Of a stretch of 64,000 nt of DNA, positions 50,101 through 60,177 are shown one piece after another. The position numbers and the translations under genes were made by a program. The notes under the pieces were generated by a model, which did no database searches, was not told the origin of the DNA, and worked only from the letters and a program-made list of their open reading frames with translations. The DNA is from Triglochin maritima (taxonomy: Eukaryota > Streptophyta > Magnoliopsida > Alismatales > Juncaginaceae): the NCBI GenBank assembly GCA_963682175.1, contig OY821772.1:54396925-54460924 (forward strand), written 5' to 3'. Position 1 is the stretch's first letter, and the number at the start of each line of letters is the position of its first letter.

Positions 50101-51531
50101 AATAATTAGAATACGACTGTTGGTATAATATGACAAGTCTAACAGTCAGAAAAATATGTTTACACGGTCGACCGAAAAGGTCGTAACGGTCGACCGATCG
50201 GGTGGTAGAAAACACTATTTGATTAAATGAACAAACGATCGACCAAAATGGTTCGGCAGTGAAGATTAGTTTTGGTTCTAGTTTGGGTGATCTATTGAAG
50301 TCCAATTGATGTGAAATTTTGTGTGACTTCTATAAGGAACCTATGTGTATGTGAGTGATTTTTAGCTTAAGTATGCTTAATTACACAAAGTTCCTAAGAC
50401 TCAAAATAAATCAAGATTACATGTCTTCAAATGAGCTTTATTACATGTCTTGACTTGATTTCATTTCTTCTTTGAGTCTTGATCACCTGTAGAGGTTAGT
50501 ACAATGCAATTTATATGCAATGCAATATGTGTGCCATCTAGTGGTAAACATAGATTTACATGCAATGCAATTTATCCCTAGCCTCCAATATGTTGCGTGG
50601 TCTGATTCTGCAACCGCTCTTGTCGACAAACAAGACACATCCAAGTAGTAAGAACAAATAAGCAGTCAACTGCGTATCCTCGGCCCGCGGAGGTCGTCCT
50701 CGTCTGCATAAGTCGTCAAGAGTGTCGATGCTAACACCACCGCCACTCCAAAAAGGGTTATCCCTCCCAAGACTATCGACACTCACCCCGAGCAACTTTG
50801 CTACATAACTCTTCAGCTCAGCCGTCGATGCCTGAGCACCAACCATACAACCATCAACACGAATGTGAATGATCTGGAACACGTCATGCAACGTGATCGT
50901 CATCTCTCTAAAAGGCAGGTGGAAAGAGTTGGTGTCAGGCTGTCACCGCTCCATAAACACAGATATCAACGACATGTCAAGGCAGAAAAACATGTTGTAA
51001 GGCAAGTGACCCAATCCGTTATCAGTAATGACCCACGTGATATCATCACTCAAAACTGAGTGCCAACCCTGCAATGTAGTACAAGCTCATCATCGAAGGA
51101 ATCATCACGTGTTTGACGACGTAAACTATCCCTCTCCCTCCTAACCGAAGCAGATATACCCCGTCTACGTAGATGACGATGTGCTGAATCCTCTTCGTAA
51201 GCATGTACAACGCGTAAGAGTATGAATTTTCCTCTTCCTTCACCGTAACTCGATGACTATTAATTAAATTTTAGAAATAAAATTTTGATAAATGGATTTA
51301 AGTAACTAAATTAACAAAATTATTAATTATTTTTAACTAATTATCAATTAATACTAATTATTTTTACTAATTATTACTGATAACTAATTAATAAAAAATA
51401 ATTTTTTTGGAGGGGCGTCTGCCGGAGACGCCGATCCTTACTTTTTTTTCAAACTTGAAATAAATGAGATATTTTACCAGATTCGAGTGCACCGGAGTGT
51501 CCGTTGGTTCATTTTCTGGCGTCCGAGACAT
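47143..51531 (-). pseudogene. PMD (MAIN-like) gene of element C, split by repeat DNA
   Basis: Exon 1 (51531-51478) encodes 18 residues, MSRTPENEPTDTPVHSNL, the same length as in element B. Its intron has the inverted repeat GGCGTCT-GCCGG-AGACGCC (51414-51432). A middle portion gives ISVFMER, a stop in place of Trp, then DTNSFHLPFREMTITLHDVF and AYLFLLLGCVLFVDKSG (down to about 50579), all typical of the plant mobile domain. The rest of that exon is missing or replaced by 3.2 kb of repeat. The gene resumes at about 47391 with ERTCGDA-like sequence, an intron, and the last exon ending WNSQLGISDHG then TGA at 47145-47143. It is non-functional here. Confidence 0.83.
47392..50577. repeat. palindrome-rich repeat inserted in the element C PMD gene
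   Basis: Two diverged blocks (about 47490-47950 and 48270-48720) share CCTAGTCCTCTCTT, GCGAACA..CTAGCTT and CTCACAA-CCGAGA words. From about 47985 to 50200 there are at least fourteen exact GGTCGACCG words and many half-variants such as GGTCGAAC. Local duplications are also seen: GTCGACCGATTTCAGACAGG near 49391 and 49455, and AACAGTAGGACTGGATCTGG near 48920 and 49068. No protein domain is recognised. Simple LTR ends were not found, so this may be a rearranged insertion. Confidence 0.7.
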
Positions 51532-51677
51532 TACTTTTGATGATTACGAGATGAAGATGAAGAGAGAGTGGTGGTAGGAGAGTGAAATGAAGAGTTATAT
51601 AATTAAAAATAAGAGAATAATAAAACGATAATTGATACAGACGATTTAAGTAATTTTGAGATAACTTTTAACACTTC

Positions 51678-53911
51678 AATAATAAAAATATTTCCAAATC
51701 AAATAAACTCAATAATAAATATGCTCCTCAGAAAGGGAAAAAACTACAAAACCCTTCCAACAATTTTTGATTTCAAAAATGAAAACCCCAATCATAGCAC
51801 TGGTGTTCATTGCCGATCTTCAGACTTCTTCCTCTCCAAATCAACAACTGTGTCACCTTCATTTCTGGTTAGTTTCGTTTCCAGATCTCCCACGAACTCC
51901 AGATTAAGTTTAAGGGCCCATTCAGGGGTTCGATGGCGTTAGAGGTGAGATTTTGTTCCGTCTTCTCATTTTTCTAATGGGATTTCTAATTTCTATTTTC
52001 GAAACACGGCCACTGGTTGTAGGCGTTAGTTATGGTTTCATTGGAGTTGAACTGATTGGGTACAATTGGAGTTTGCTTTCGTCTTGTTTTCGCGTGAATT
52101 TCAGATTGTCTTTTGATTTGTTCTTCTTCTGGAATGCTTCCTTTTATTGTTTGTCATGTTGGGAGTCGTGTTCTGTGATAATCTGAAGTCTGAATCTAGA
52201 TGTCGTTCGTCTTTACCAATCTTGTCGACTTTAGGATCAATTTGCTGTTTGCATTTGTCAAATAGAAGTAGAATGATTGAATTTGTCAACTAGAAGTAGA
52301 ATGACTGATACTAGTTTTCTCCGTTATGTTTAACGTGCCCCGCGTTTGTCTTTGATCAAGTATCAAATGTACACTTGACTGATACTCTAGATCTCCCATG
52401 AGCACCACCTTATGGCACCGTAATCATGTGTAAGTTCATGTCATCAAGTAAAAATATAGTCTCTGAAGTTCTTCGTAGATCATTCGGGAATCGGGATAAT
52501 TAACAACTATGTGTGAGGTACATAAACAACTTTGTGGATTAAAATCTTTGTTGTTGTGTTTATCGTGCGTGAAGTTCATAAAATAAAATTTTCATTTCAT
52601 AACATTTATCATTTTATTAAAATTAGATAACAACTGGATGTGGAGTGCAAATCTAAAATGTCACTTGCTAAAATTTGTTTCCTAGTTTCATCTTCCTAAG
52701 ATTGAATCAGCACATTTTTATTTGTTAGATTTTCTAATATTCTTCTCGTAAGAGTTCAAACTGTCTCAAATTCAAAAATAAAACACTGCACACTCCAATA
52801 CAAAGACACATTTCGAGAAGGTGCAAGAGACAAACTTAGAGCACAAGGGTTCTAAAATAAGACTAGAAATACATTGTAATGGGGGAATATATATGAAATG
52901 AGAAGTTAGTTTTCAGAGATAGAGTTCAAATGTTAGTGTATGAACTGAACCATTAGTAGTTCAATGAAGGAGAATTATAATAAAACCTTGAAGTTTAAGA
53001 GTTACATCCAGAAGTCAAATAAAATTCAATACTTAATTATAAAAAAATTCAAAACTAGAATATAATTGGAGAAAATTGTAGCTGTGTAACTGAGCGTGTC
53101 TGCCTGACATAGTTTCATATATGGAATATTCAATGACTGACATGTCTTCATTTGCCTCTTTCACTATAAAATCTGGGTATGCACATACACATACACATAC
53201 TAGCAATGATTGATTAATTACTTTTGCATTTTTTATCCAAATAAGTATTCCAGCAAAAGAACTTCTATGTGACTAATAACCAAGTAAAGATCAATTGACG
53301 TAAGAATGTATGGAATGAGATTTTTTTTGAAGTGTATAAATTTTTTATTATTAATTTGGAGCTAATGTAATCACATTAGTCCCAAAAACTACAAAAGAAA
53401 CAGTTTGTGTCATGGAGAAGTTAATACAAGAATTGGAATACTTCTAATCCTCTAGGATGATTCACTAACACCAAATGTCGATTTCAAGATTGTTCTTATT
53501 ATATTGAAATTTGGAGAAAAGTGAGCTCAAACAATTTTTTCTTGTAAGAGCCGAACTCATGTCAAGATGAGTCGGGCAGCATCTACAAGAGCGAGTACTC
53601 AAGCTTTTTCTGTAGAAACTTTGTCTAGAAAGAAATAACTTAACACCGCCAATGCAAACATATAATAATTTGAGAACCTTTTTGAAGATTTGAATTTTAT
53701 GACGAGTATTACAACTGAGTAATTAGTATCTACAAGAATCACCAATAAAAAAGTTTTTACAAGAATCAGTTGTATTAAGATTATGCAGCTCAGGTGACGA
53801 CTAAATCAATATCCACACAAAACCAAGTGTCGTTGGCATGTTTCTTGTTGTATCAGACTAGATGCATAACACCTAGCTGAAATTGAGGCAAGAAGAGCCC
53901 TTTCCACATCT
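51678..53911. other. intergenic DNA with a possible short first coding exon
   Basis: At 51931 ATGGCGTTAGAG is followed at once by GTGAGATTTTG, and the preceding 150 bp look like a plant leader (CT-rich, CTTCCTCTCC). This could be the first exon of a plus-strand gene starting MALE, but I could not find its later exons. The remainder is AT-rich without recognised genes; 53530-53900 is the 3' flank of the SAUR remnant. Confidence 0.35.
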
Positions 53912-54278
53912 TTAGAAATCCTTTTTCCTATCAAGGAGAGTGTGTTCCAAGGATATTGCTGAACATGTCAACATGATTGGTCCATCACTTGGTAACCCGA
54001 ACTCTTCTTCAGATATCCTGAGAAGCTCTTGAAATACGATATTCTTGAGATATGGCGAACTATTCTTGGGATATTCTTGAGATACGATAACCATGAATTT
54101 TTTTCCATCCACAGTCTGGGCAAAAACATGGCCTTTCTTCGCTACACTATCTTTTAGCTCCAAGATTAGCAGCATCAGTATTTCCTTCATATGAGATTCT
54201 TTTCCGTCTCAAAGTTGCCATCTTGACCATCCTTTGCCATTTCCTTGCAATCTCAATGAACCTCTTGTGGTTGATCAT
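53912..54278 (-). pseudogene. SAUR-family gene remnant, frameshifted
   Basis: It begins MINHKRFIEIARKWQRM and ATLRRKRISYEG in one frame (54278 to about 54150). It continues after a frame change with KKGHVFAQTVDGKKFMVIVS and RISEEEFGLPSDGPIMLTC, ending DRKKDF. N-terminal ARKWQ, the GHV..T.D.K.F.V core and the EEEFGL...GP..L.C motif are SAUR hallmarks. The frameshift in the middle would remove the core, so the gene is probably dead. Intact SAURs are small auxin-induced proteins that restrain PP2C.D phosphatases and promote cell expansion. Confidence 0.85.
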
Positions 54279-54503
54279 CTTTTTGATATAGTAATAAAAA
54301 AATGGTAGTATAGGAACGTTTGTGTACAAAGTACAGCAAATCAGGAAATGCTTTGGCTAATCTCTGGGGTTAGTACTCCGAAATGGAATTAGGTATGTTG
54401 TGAAGAAGATATTACAAAGAGCTGTTATATAGATCTCTGAGGGTGAAACATTACCATGTGATATGTGGGGACTTCTTATTGTTGCGTTAAAGGCATGTTA
54501 GGC

Positions 54504-55013
54504 TAGGGGTGCACATGGGTTGGGTTCAACCCGAAACCCAACCTGAACCCGACTGGTCGGGTCGGGTTGGGTCGGGTTGAGGAGGGGTTCGGGTCGGGTC
54601 GGGTTGGGAAAATCAAAAACCCGAATTTTCGGGTCGGGTTCGGGTTGAGGGGGTCGGGTTGACCCAACCCAACCCGAACCCGATTTTTATTTTTATTTTA
54701 TTTTTTTTATTTTTTTTATTTTTTTTTTAATTTTTTCCCAAATAAACCCGATCCAACCCGACCCAACCCGACCCAACCCGAAAATAAACCCGACCCAACC
54801 CGAAAATAACCCCGATTCAACCCAACCCAACCCAAAAATTTCCAAATTCGGGTTCAACCCGACCCAACCCGACCCAACCCGAAAATTTCGGGTCGGATTG
54901 GGTTGAACCCGAACCGGTTCGGGTTCGGGTTGGATTTTTTCCCAACCCGAAAATTTCGGGTTGGGTCGGGTTGAGGCCCAAACCCGACCCAACCCGACCC
55001 ATGTGCACCCCTA
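54504..55013. mobile_element. hAT-type MITE with GGGTT-rich interior, 510 bp
   Basis: The ends are TAGGGGTGCACATGGGTTG and its complement, and the 8-bp duplication TGTTAGGC flanks it on both sides (54496-54503 and 55014-55021). An 8-bp duplication and TAGGG...CCCTA ends are typical of hAT elements. The interior is mostly CGGGTTGGGTCGGGT on one half and its complement on the other, with an AT-rich centre. It sits in the upstream region of the frameshifted SAUR gene. The minus-strand open frames here are only a consequence of the repeat. Confidence 0.93.
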
Positions 55014-55021
55014 TGTTAGGC

Positions 55022-57033
55022 CATGTGATATGTAGGGACTTCTTGTCTTCCCTTATCTAAATGCCATTTCTGCACGAGAATGGCTAAGCCTTGGACAGAA
55101 ATTACATCCGATATTTTGTCTTACTTGAAAGTGATAGGAACAAATGAATACAAGTCATGGGCCATGGCTTGGCCGCCACCTAAAATCACCACACAGCCAC
55201 ATGTTCAGTACACCTTTATTGTTGTGGAAATTGCATCTCATCCAGTTTATGGGTTAGCCCTTGCCATGTATGTTCAACACATGCCGGTATGCTTCTTTCC
55301 CTTCATATCCAATCTCCAGTTCTCTTCTTCTATGCAGGCCGAGCTCAGGATGAAACTAATCACTACCTTATGGGTCATAAGGTCGTCGTGATCATTGCAT
55401 GTAATAAAAAAGTATGGTAAATTACAAAAGCAATATCAAAGAAGAGTTTTCCTTGAACATCAAAACTAAGATCACAATTCTTGATGTGCAAAAAGAATCA
55501 CCTAATGTGAGTAATGGAATCAACAACTCTGATGTATTTGGTTTTCATTGTGATCTCGAAAATGTAGTATCAAGGATGTGACCAACAGATTAGGATGACG
55601 CAATGCATGTGCCATGCTTGTGGTAATTGAAAGTGAAAATGATGGTTGTGTCATCTCCCTGAACTCTAGTGAGTTGCCAACCCAGAAATTGTACTGTCAT
55701 GCGCTTGTTAGTTCTTGGACAAGATTGTAGACAATGGATTTCAAGAAGTTATATTATGTATCATGTTGATTTGTTTTCCCTAATGGACTTTACATGGGCA
55801 TGGTTGTTGTCCCTAAATGGTTTTCTGTATTGACTAGAGGTACAAGGACAATGTTAGAAGGTAACTGATTAATTCTAGCAGCAATTTGTCACTGCCTGAT
55901 TCCATATAATACTGCTGACTAAATATTATGTGCTAAATTTAATTTTTATTTGCGTTATGAGATCATTCTTTTTAAATATGTTAGTGTTTCTTTTAAGATT
56001 TTATGATGTGTATGTCGAGTTATTGTGAGGGCCTTCTGCTCTTTTTTGAAGTTCAACAACTTTTATGGACGTGTACATTTCGGCCGTCTCATATATTCCA
56101 GAAAAGCCAAATTCATTTTTTGTTTCTGCCGACTTTGTCACTACTTGCTTCTGTCATGTTCATTTTCTTCATTTTTTTTGATCTGATGGCATTTTTTTCC
56201 GGAATACCAAGTCTTGAACATGCAGAGAAAAACAATGAAAAAAGGGAATGTTAATACTAAATTTGGTACCATCTCCATAAGTTCTTGTGGGCATTATTTT
56301 CTTTTTGTAGTCACCAGTAATGCCTTCGACCTATCAAAGAAGGGGAACTTTTGTCTGGAATGATGCTAATCAAACTAATGATGAGATGCAGTTCAAAAAA
56401 GGTAAAAATTGCCAGTACAAGTATGAAACTCTTCTTTTGCTTCATTGAGGTTTTTTTTGTGGTTGTGGTTTTCCTAATAGGGGCAATGGAGAGAAACAAA
56501 CAAGGCCATGTAGTATGTTAGAGATATTACATGACATTGATGATAGATTTTCTGCTTGAATATGTTTGTTTATGTTGAACTGTGTCTACAGTGGTCTTAA
56601 CAATGCCCTATACAAGACTATTTTACATCATCTCGTTAATCCTTACATAGGTAATGAACTCCAGAAAAATATATGAGAAAAGCATAGTTGCTGAAACAAA
56701 ATATATATCCTTAAGGGACAAATCGGAGCTTCTAAAATTCAGTATATAAAACTGTGAAGAAAAGAGACAAATTTATCATAGTGTAAGAATTGTTGTTGCA
56801 ATATTTTTCAAAAACATCTTTGGCACGTAGGCTCTGTTAAGTACCGTTATGACAACTTGGGTCTTTGGCGTGTCATATATTATCTTTCAAACCTTGTATT
56901 TCTTAAAACAATTTTATAATTATGTATTAGTTTTAGGATACATTTGATTCCTCTTTGGTCTTTGTTCTGATGCCATTGGGTCTTTGTACTGTTCTTTATC
57001 ATCACTTCTGTTATTATCTTGTTTGATTATCTT
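55022..57033. other. intergenic DNA with one SAUR-promoter-like block
   Basis: At about 55600-55680 the string GCATGTGCCAT and AATTGAAAGTGAAAATGATGG resemble the upstream block of the intact SAUR at 57840-57900. No coding region follows it directly. The rest, including small open frames at 55080-55391 and 56003-56254, shows no domain. Confidence 0.45.
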
Positions 57034-57421
57034 GTAGTTAGTGAGATGAACATCATTTATTTAGATTTTCAGATCAATATTGGAAGTGTATTTGTCCACC
57101 TCGTGACACCCTTAATGCCCGTTCCATCTTTCATTTCAGTATCCTTCACAATGCTGAAATTAGATAAAATGCTAAAAAATGTCTCCAAATACAGAATGTG
57201 GCATAAAAAATTCTAGGCAACACACAATGTTCTGTGTCAATAAATTCTATTATGTCACAATGTTAGAAATTGTACAAGTTTAGTATACTGACAGGCACTA
57301 TGTGTTTAATCCTCAGAAACTACAAAGCAATTGTCCTTGACATGTTCCTTGTTGCATTAAGGGGGAAGCTGAGCATCGACCCGTTGATATGACGTCAAGA
57401 AGAATCTGCTTTGGATACCCG

Positions 57422-57712
57422 TCACCTGTGTGTTAAGATGACTTGTTTCAAGAAATCTGCATCACAAGGTAATGTGACAGGCCCATCGCGTGGTAATCCA
57501 AGAAATTCTTCAGCCATGTCGAAGAGCTCCCTAAAGATGTTGCTGCTGAGATACGACACAGGTACCATGAATCTTTCCCCATCGACGGAGTAAACCACAG
57601 TGTGGCCTTTGCTAGCAACCGATGAAGAACCAATCTTGCCATTAGAACCTTGATTTGTCTTTGCTTGACTCAGCTTTCTTGCCATGTCAATGATCTTCTT
57701 GTGGTTAAGCAT
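57422..57712 (-). CDS. SAUR: SAUR-family protein, 96 residues, intact
   Basis: A single-exon gene, as usual for SAURs. The N-terminus is MLNHKKIIDMARKLSQAKTN. The SAUR core follows: SKGHTVVYSVDGERFMVPVS, YLSSNIFRELFDMAEEFLGL and DGPVTLPCDADFLKQVIL, with a stop at 57422. The length is normal for the family. A TATA-like CTATAAAG on the minus strand lies about 100 bp upstream. SAURs are rapidly auxin-induced and act near the plasma membrane on PP2C.D phosphatases and H+-ATPase activity; this role is inferred from the family. The overlapping plus-strand frame 57411-57593 is a shadow. Confidence 0.93.
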   Translation of the reverse strand: MLNHKKIIDMARKLSQAKTNQGSNGKIGSSSVASKGHTVVYSVDGERFMVPVSYLSSNIFRELFDMAEEFLGLPRDGPVTLPCDADFLKQVILTHR

Positions 57713-57813
57713 ATTGGTTCACTCGAAGTGATTTCTCTGGCAACAAAACAGTAGATACAAGTTTCTGAATTTGCTTGGGCTGTGTTGAACTGATAAGTAT
57801 GGGGATGATGCAG

Positions 57814-57822
57814 CTTTATAGG
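57814..57822 (-). promoter_or_regulatory. TATA-like element of the intact SAUR gene
   Basis: CCTATAAAG on the minus strand, about 100 bp before the start codon. The same element is kept in the duplicated copy at 60956-60964. Upstream at about 57846 lies GCATGTGCCAT, shared among several SAUR-related blocks here. Confidence 0.55.
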
Positions 57823-58245
57823 ATGAGGAAATGGCGTTAGACAGTGCATGTGCCATTGAGTTCTCTATTAGTGGTGATTGAGAGTGAAAATGACAGTGGG
57901 GTAGATGTCCAACACCTTAGTTGTCACCTCAAGATTATGGGTGTTGGGTTGTCGGATGGTGTCAAGGCAACATGACAGTATTCATGTCAGTCTCAAGGTC
58001 AAGGTCATGGACGAAAGGTTGTGATTAATTGTTGGGCATCGTAGGTGCTAGAGTCCATTTTAACAATTGGAAAACAGTAGCAATGCTTCAGCAGCCATTT
58101 ATGAGAGTGATCCCTCGTGTCTTGTGGTACGAACCTTTAATGTTCTAAGTTTTCTTACTCTGTGTCCTTAGTTGTTTTTTTTGGTAATTTACTTGTTTTG
58201 CCTCTTTTACAGTATAGATATCTTCCCTCCTAAATTATGTTTTTC

Positions 58246-60177
58246 CTAAAAAAACAAAGAATTTGTGTATTGTTTAGTGGGTTTTTCAGATTGGAGTATT
58301 AATTCTAGCGTTTGGTTCAGAATCTTCATTCAGTCTTGCTATTTGGCTCCATTTCCTTTTCATCTCAAGGATTTTCTTATGATCAATGATGCTTCTGAAT
58401 TGGAAAAGTGGAGATTTGCTAAGAAAGTGCTTGAGAGTAATTTTGATACCCTATTGTCAGTCTTTGTTGAAAATTTTGTCACCATTGTTTAATTTTATGA
58501 AAAGGAGACAAGCCATATGCCTATACTTGTGGCATTTGCTTTTGAAAATGATGGTGGGGTTGTGTTTAATTTCTGGTGGGTTTTGACCTCTTAATATTGT
58601 AGTACCTCATAATTGATGCAATTCCTGTAGATTTCAACTTTCTGAAGTACTTATTGGAAGGTCTTCAAGCAGTGCTTTCATTTACTAATGCATTGTCAAC
58701 TTTGGAATTTGGATTAGGCTTGTGTTGTGCTATAGGGCGCAGTTCACATGGTCATGTTTCTTGTTGCTTCTCATAATTGTTTCTTTCCTAGCCATGAGTC
58801 ATGAACTCTTATGGAAAGCTACCACTTGATCTTCTCTCAAAATTACCACTTAGGCACGCTTGACGGAATACATTTCCTGCACAGGCTATGTCCACATTAT
58901 GTTCTTTTGTTGAATGTTGATCACTTGAATTTATTTTTATTTTCTTAAAACTTGTTGGACACTTGGTATGATACCGAGAACCACATATGCATGTGTCTAC
59001 TCCGTACGGTCCTGTGGGATCCTTCTCCTGTGGTCCTTGATAAGTGGTATAGGTTCAAGTTAAGTTCCGCTGTAGCGATGCAATATCCTTGAAAGTGATC
59101 CATTCAATGTCATAAAGTACAAGTTTTGCACGAGAAATGTCCATCTATATTATTCATTAATTCCGTTGATATTTCATTTTCTGTGTCTTTCTTATCTTCT
59201 AATAATATTTTTATTTTTGAACCAGGTTGTGTTTTGGAAGCCTACTACCCCAACTAGTTTGGGATTAAAGGCTTTATTGTTGTGTTTTGAAAAGGAAGGC
59301 TGAAGCGTAGGGGCAATTATGCGTAAGATGCCATCTTTTGACTTCATAAAATTCTCTCATGTCATGCATATGTTGCTTCAGATTATTAAACTCCAAATTT
59401 ACCGGAAATAACATATTTTGATTGAATGTAACTTGTCTCCAACTGCTATTTTGTGATCATATTATGCTTCAATAGGTTTACTATGGCTTCGTGCACAAGT
59501 TACAAGCACTAGGTTTGCTCCATTTACCGTACTTTTGTTTGTGGCCCTGCTTCTGTAGATGTATTTGCATGGGTAATGGAGGGTAGACAAGACCATGTGA
59601 TGTGGTTGCATATTTTTAAATCACGTCTTGTAGTTGGACCATCACTTCATTTGAATGGTTGATATGGCTTGCAATCGGCTGACCTTACAAGTTGCATTCA
59701 ACTGATATTGAGTTCCTATTAAGAAAAATAAAAGTTCAAGAGAAACTTAAAATTAATAAATGACCACTGACTCTAACGATATTTCACCATTGTTTTGAAA
59801 CAAACTTACAATTAGTAGGACCGATGTTCTCTCCTACTAGCTCTTCATGTTTTAGTGATTTAACGAGTCATTTAATAAATGACTAATTTAGAGAATTTTT
59901 TTTGAACTTGTTAATTAGGCTTGCCTGTGTTGAACTGCAGCCCTGAGATTTTATACAAGAGTAGGATTCAAACTTTGTTCAAAATTGTCCGTCGCCGAGG
60001 TAGTGGAATCCTAGAAAGCATGTTGAAAACAATATCTGCTAAAACAAAACACGAAAAAGACATTTTTAAGGAAAAAAAGTGTGGCTTTAGAAGCACGATG
60101 TACAAACTACGAAGAAAGTGGAAGCGGGCCACTGTAACGTTTACATACCTCTGATAGCAATGCTCAGTTCCACAGAG
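58246..60177. other. intergenic DNA between the duplicated SAUR segments
   Basis: No recognised gene. The open frame 59921-60154 is Lys/Arg-rich and has no domain I can name. Some short patches (for example around 59575-59640) resemble sequence near 56490-56550, hinting at further old duplication. Confidence 0.45.

Larger units (their letters stand above)
41670..51677. mobile_element. Element C: second large MULE-OTU/PMD copy, with nested insertions
   Basis: The left end (GAATTAATATTTGTCGTCC, then ACTTAAATC) and the complement of the right end (GAAGTGTTAAAAGTTATCTC, then ATTACTTAAATCG) match the ends of elements A and B with more divergence. Inside, the transposase-OTU gene is on the plus strand and the PMD gene on the minus strand, again tail to tail. 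Two foreign segments split it: a 2,255-bp LTR-like element in the transposase and about 3.2 kb of palindrome-rich repeat in the PMD gene. The flanks share an AATAAAAA word, but AT-richness makes a target duplication uncertain. Confidence 0.82.
57034..58245. repeat. 1.2 kb duplicated segment, copy 1 (contains intact SAUR)
   Basis: From GTAGTTAGTGAGATGAAC at 57034 the sequence is nearly identical to 60178 onward across the SAUR gene. It becomes less similar after about 57970 and is lost after CCCTCCTAAATTATG near 58245. Confidence 0.9.

Noticed and set aside
54693..55008. Open frames encoding Gly/Trp/Pro-rich proteins on the minus strand
   Set aside because: They are translations of the GGGTT-type repeat in the hAT MITE, open because of periodicity.
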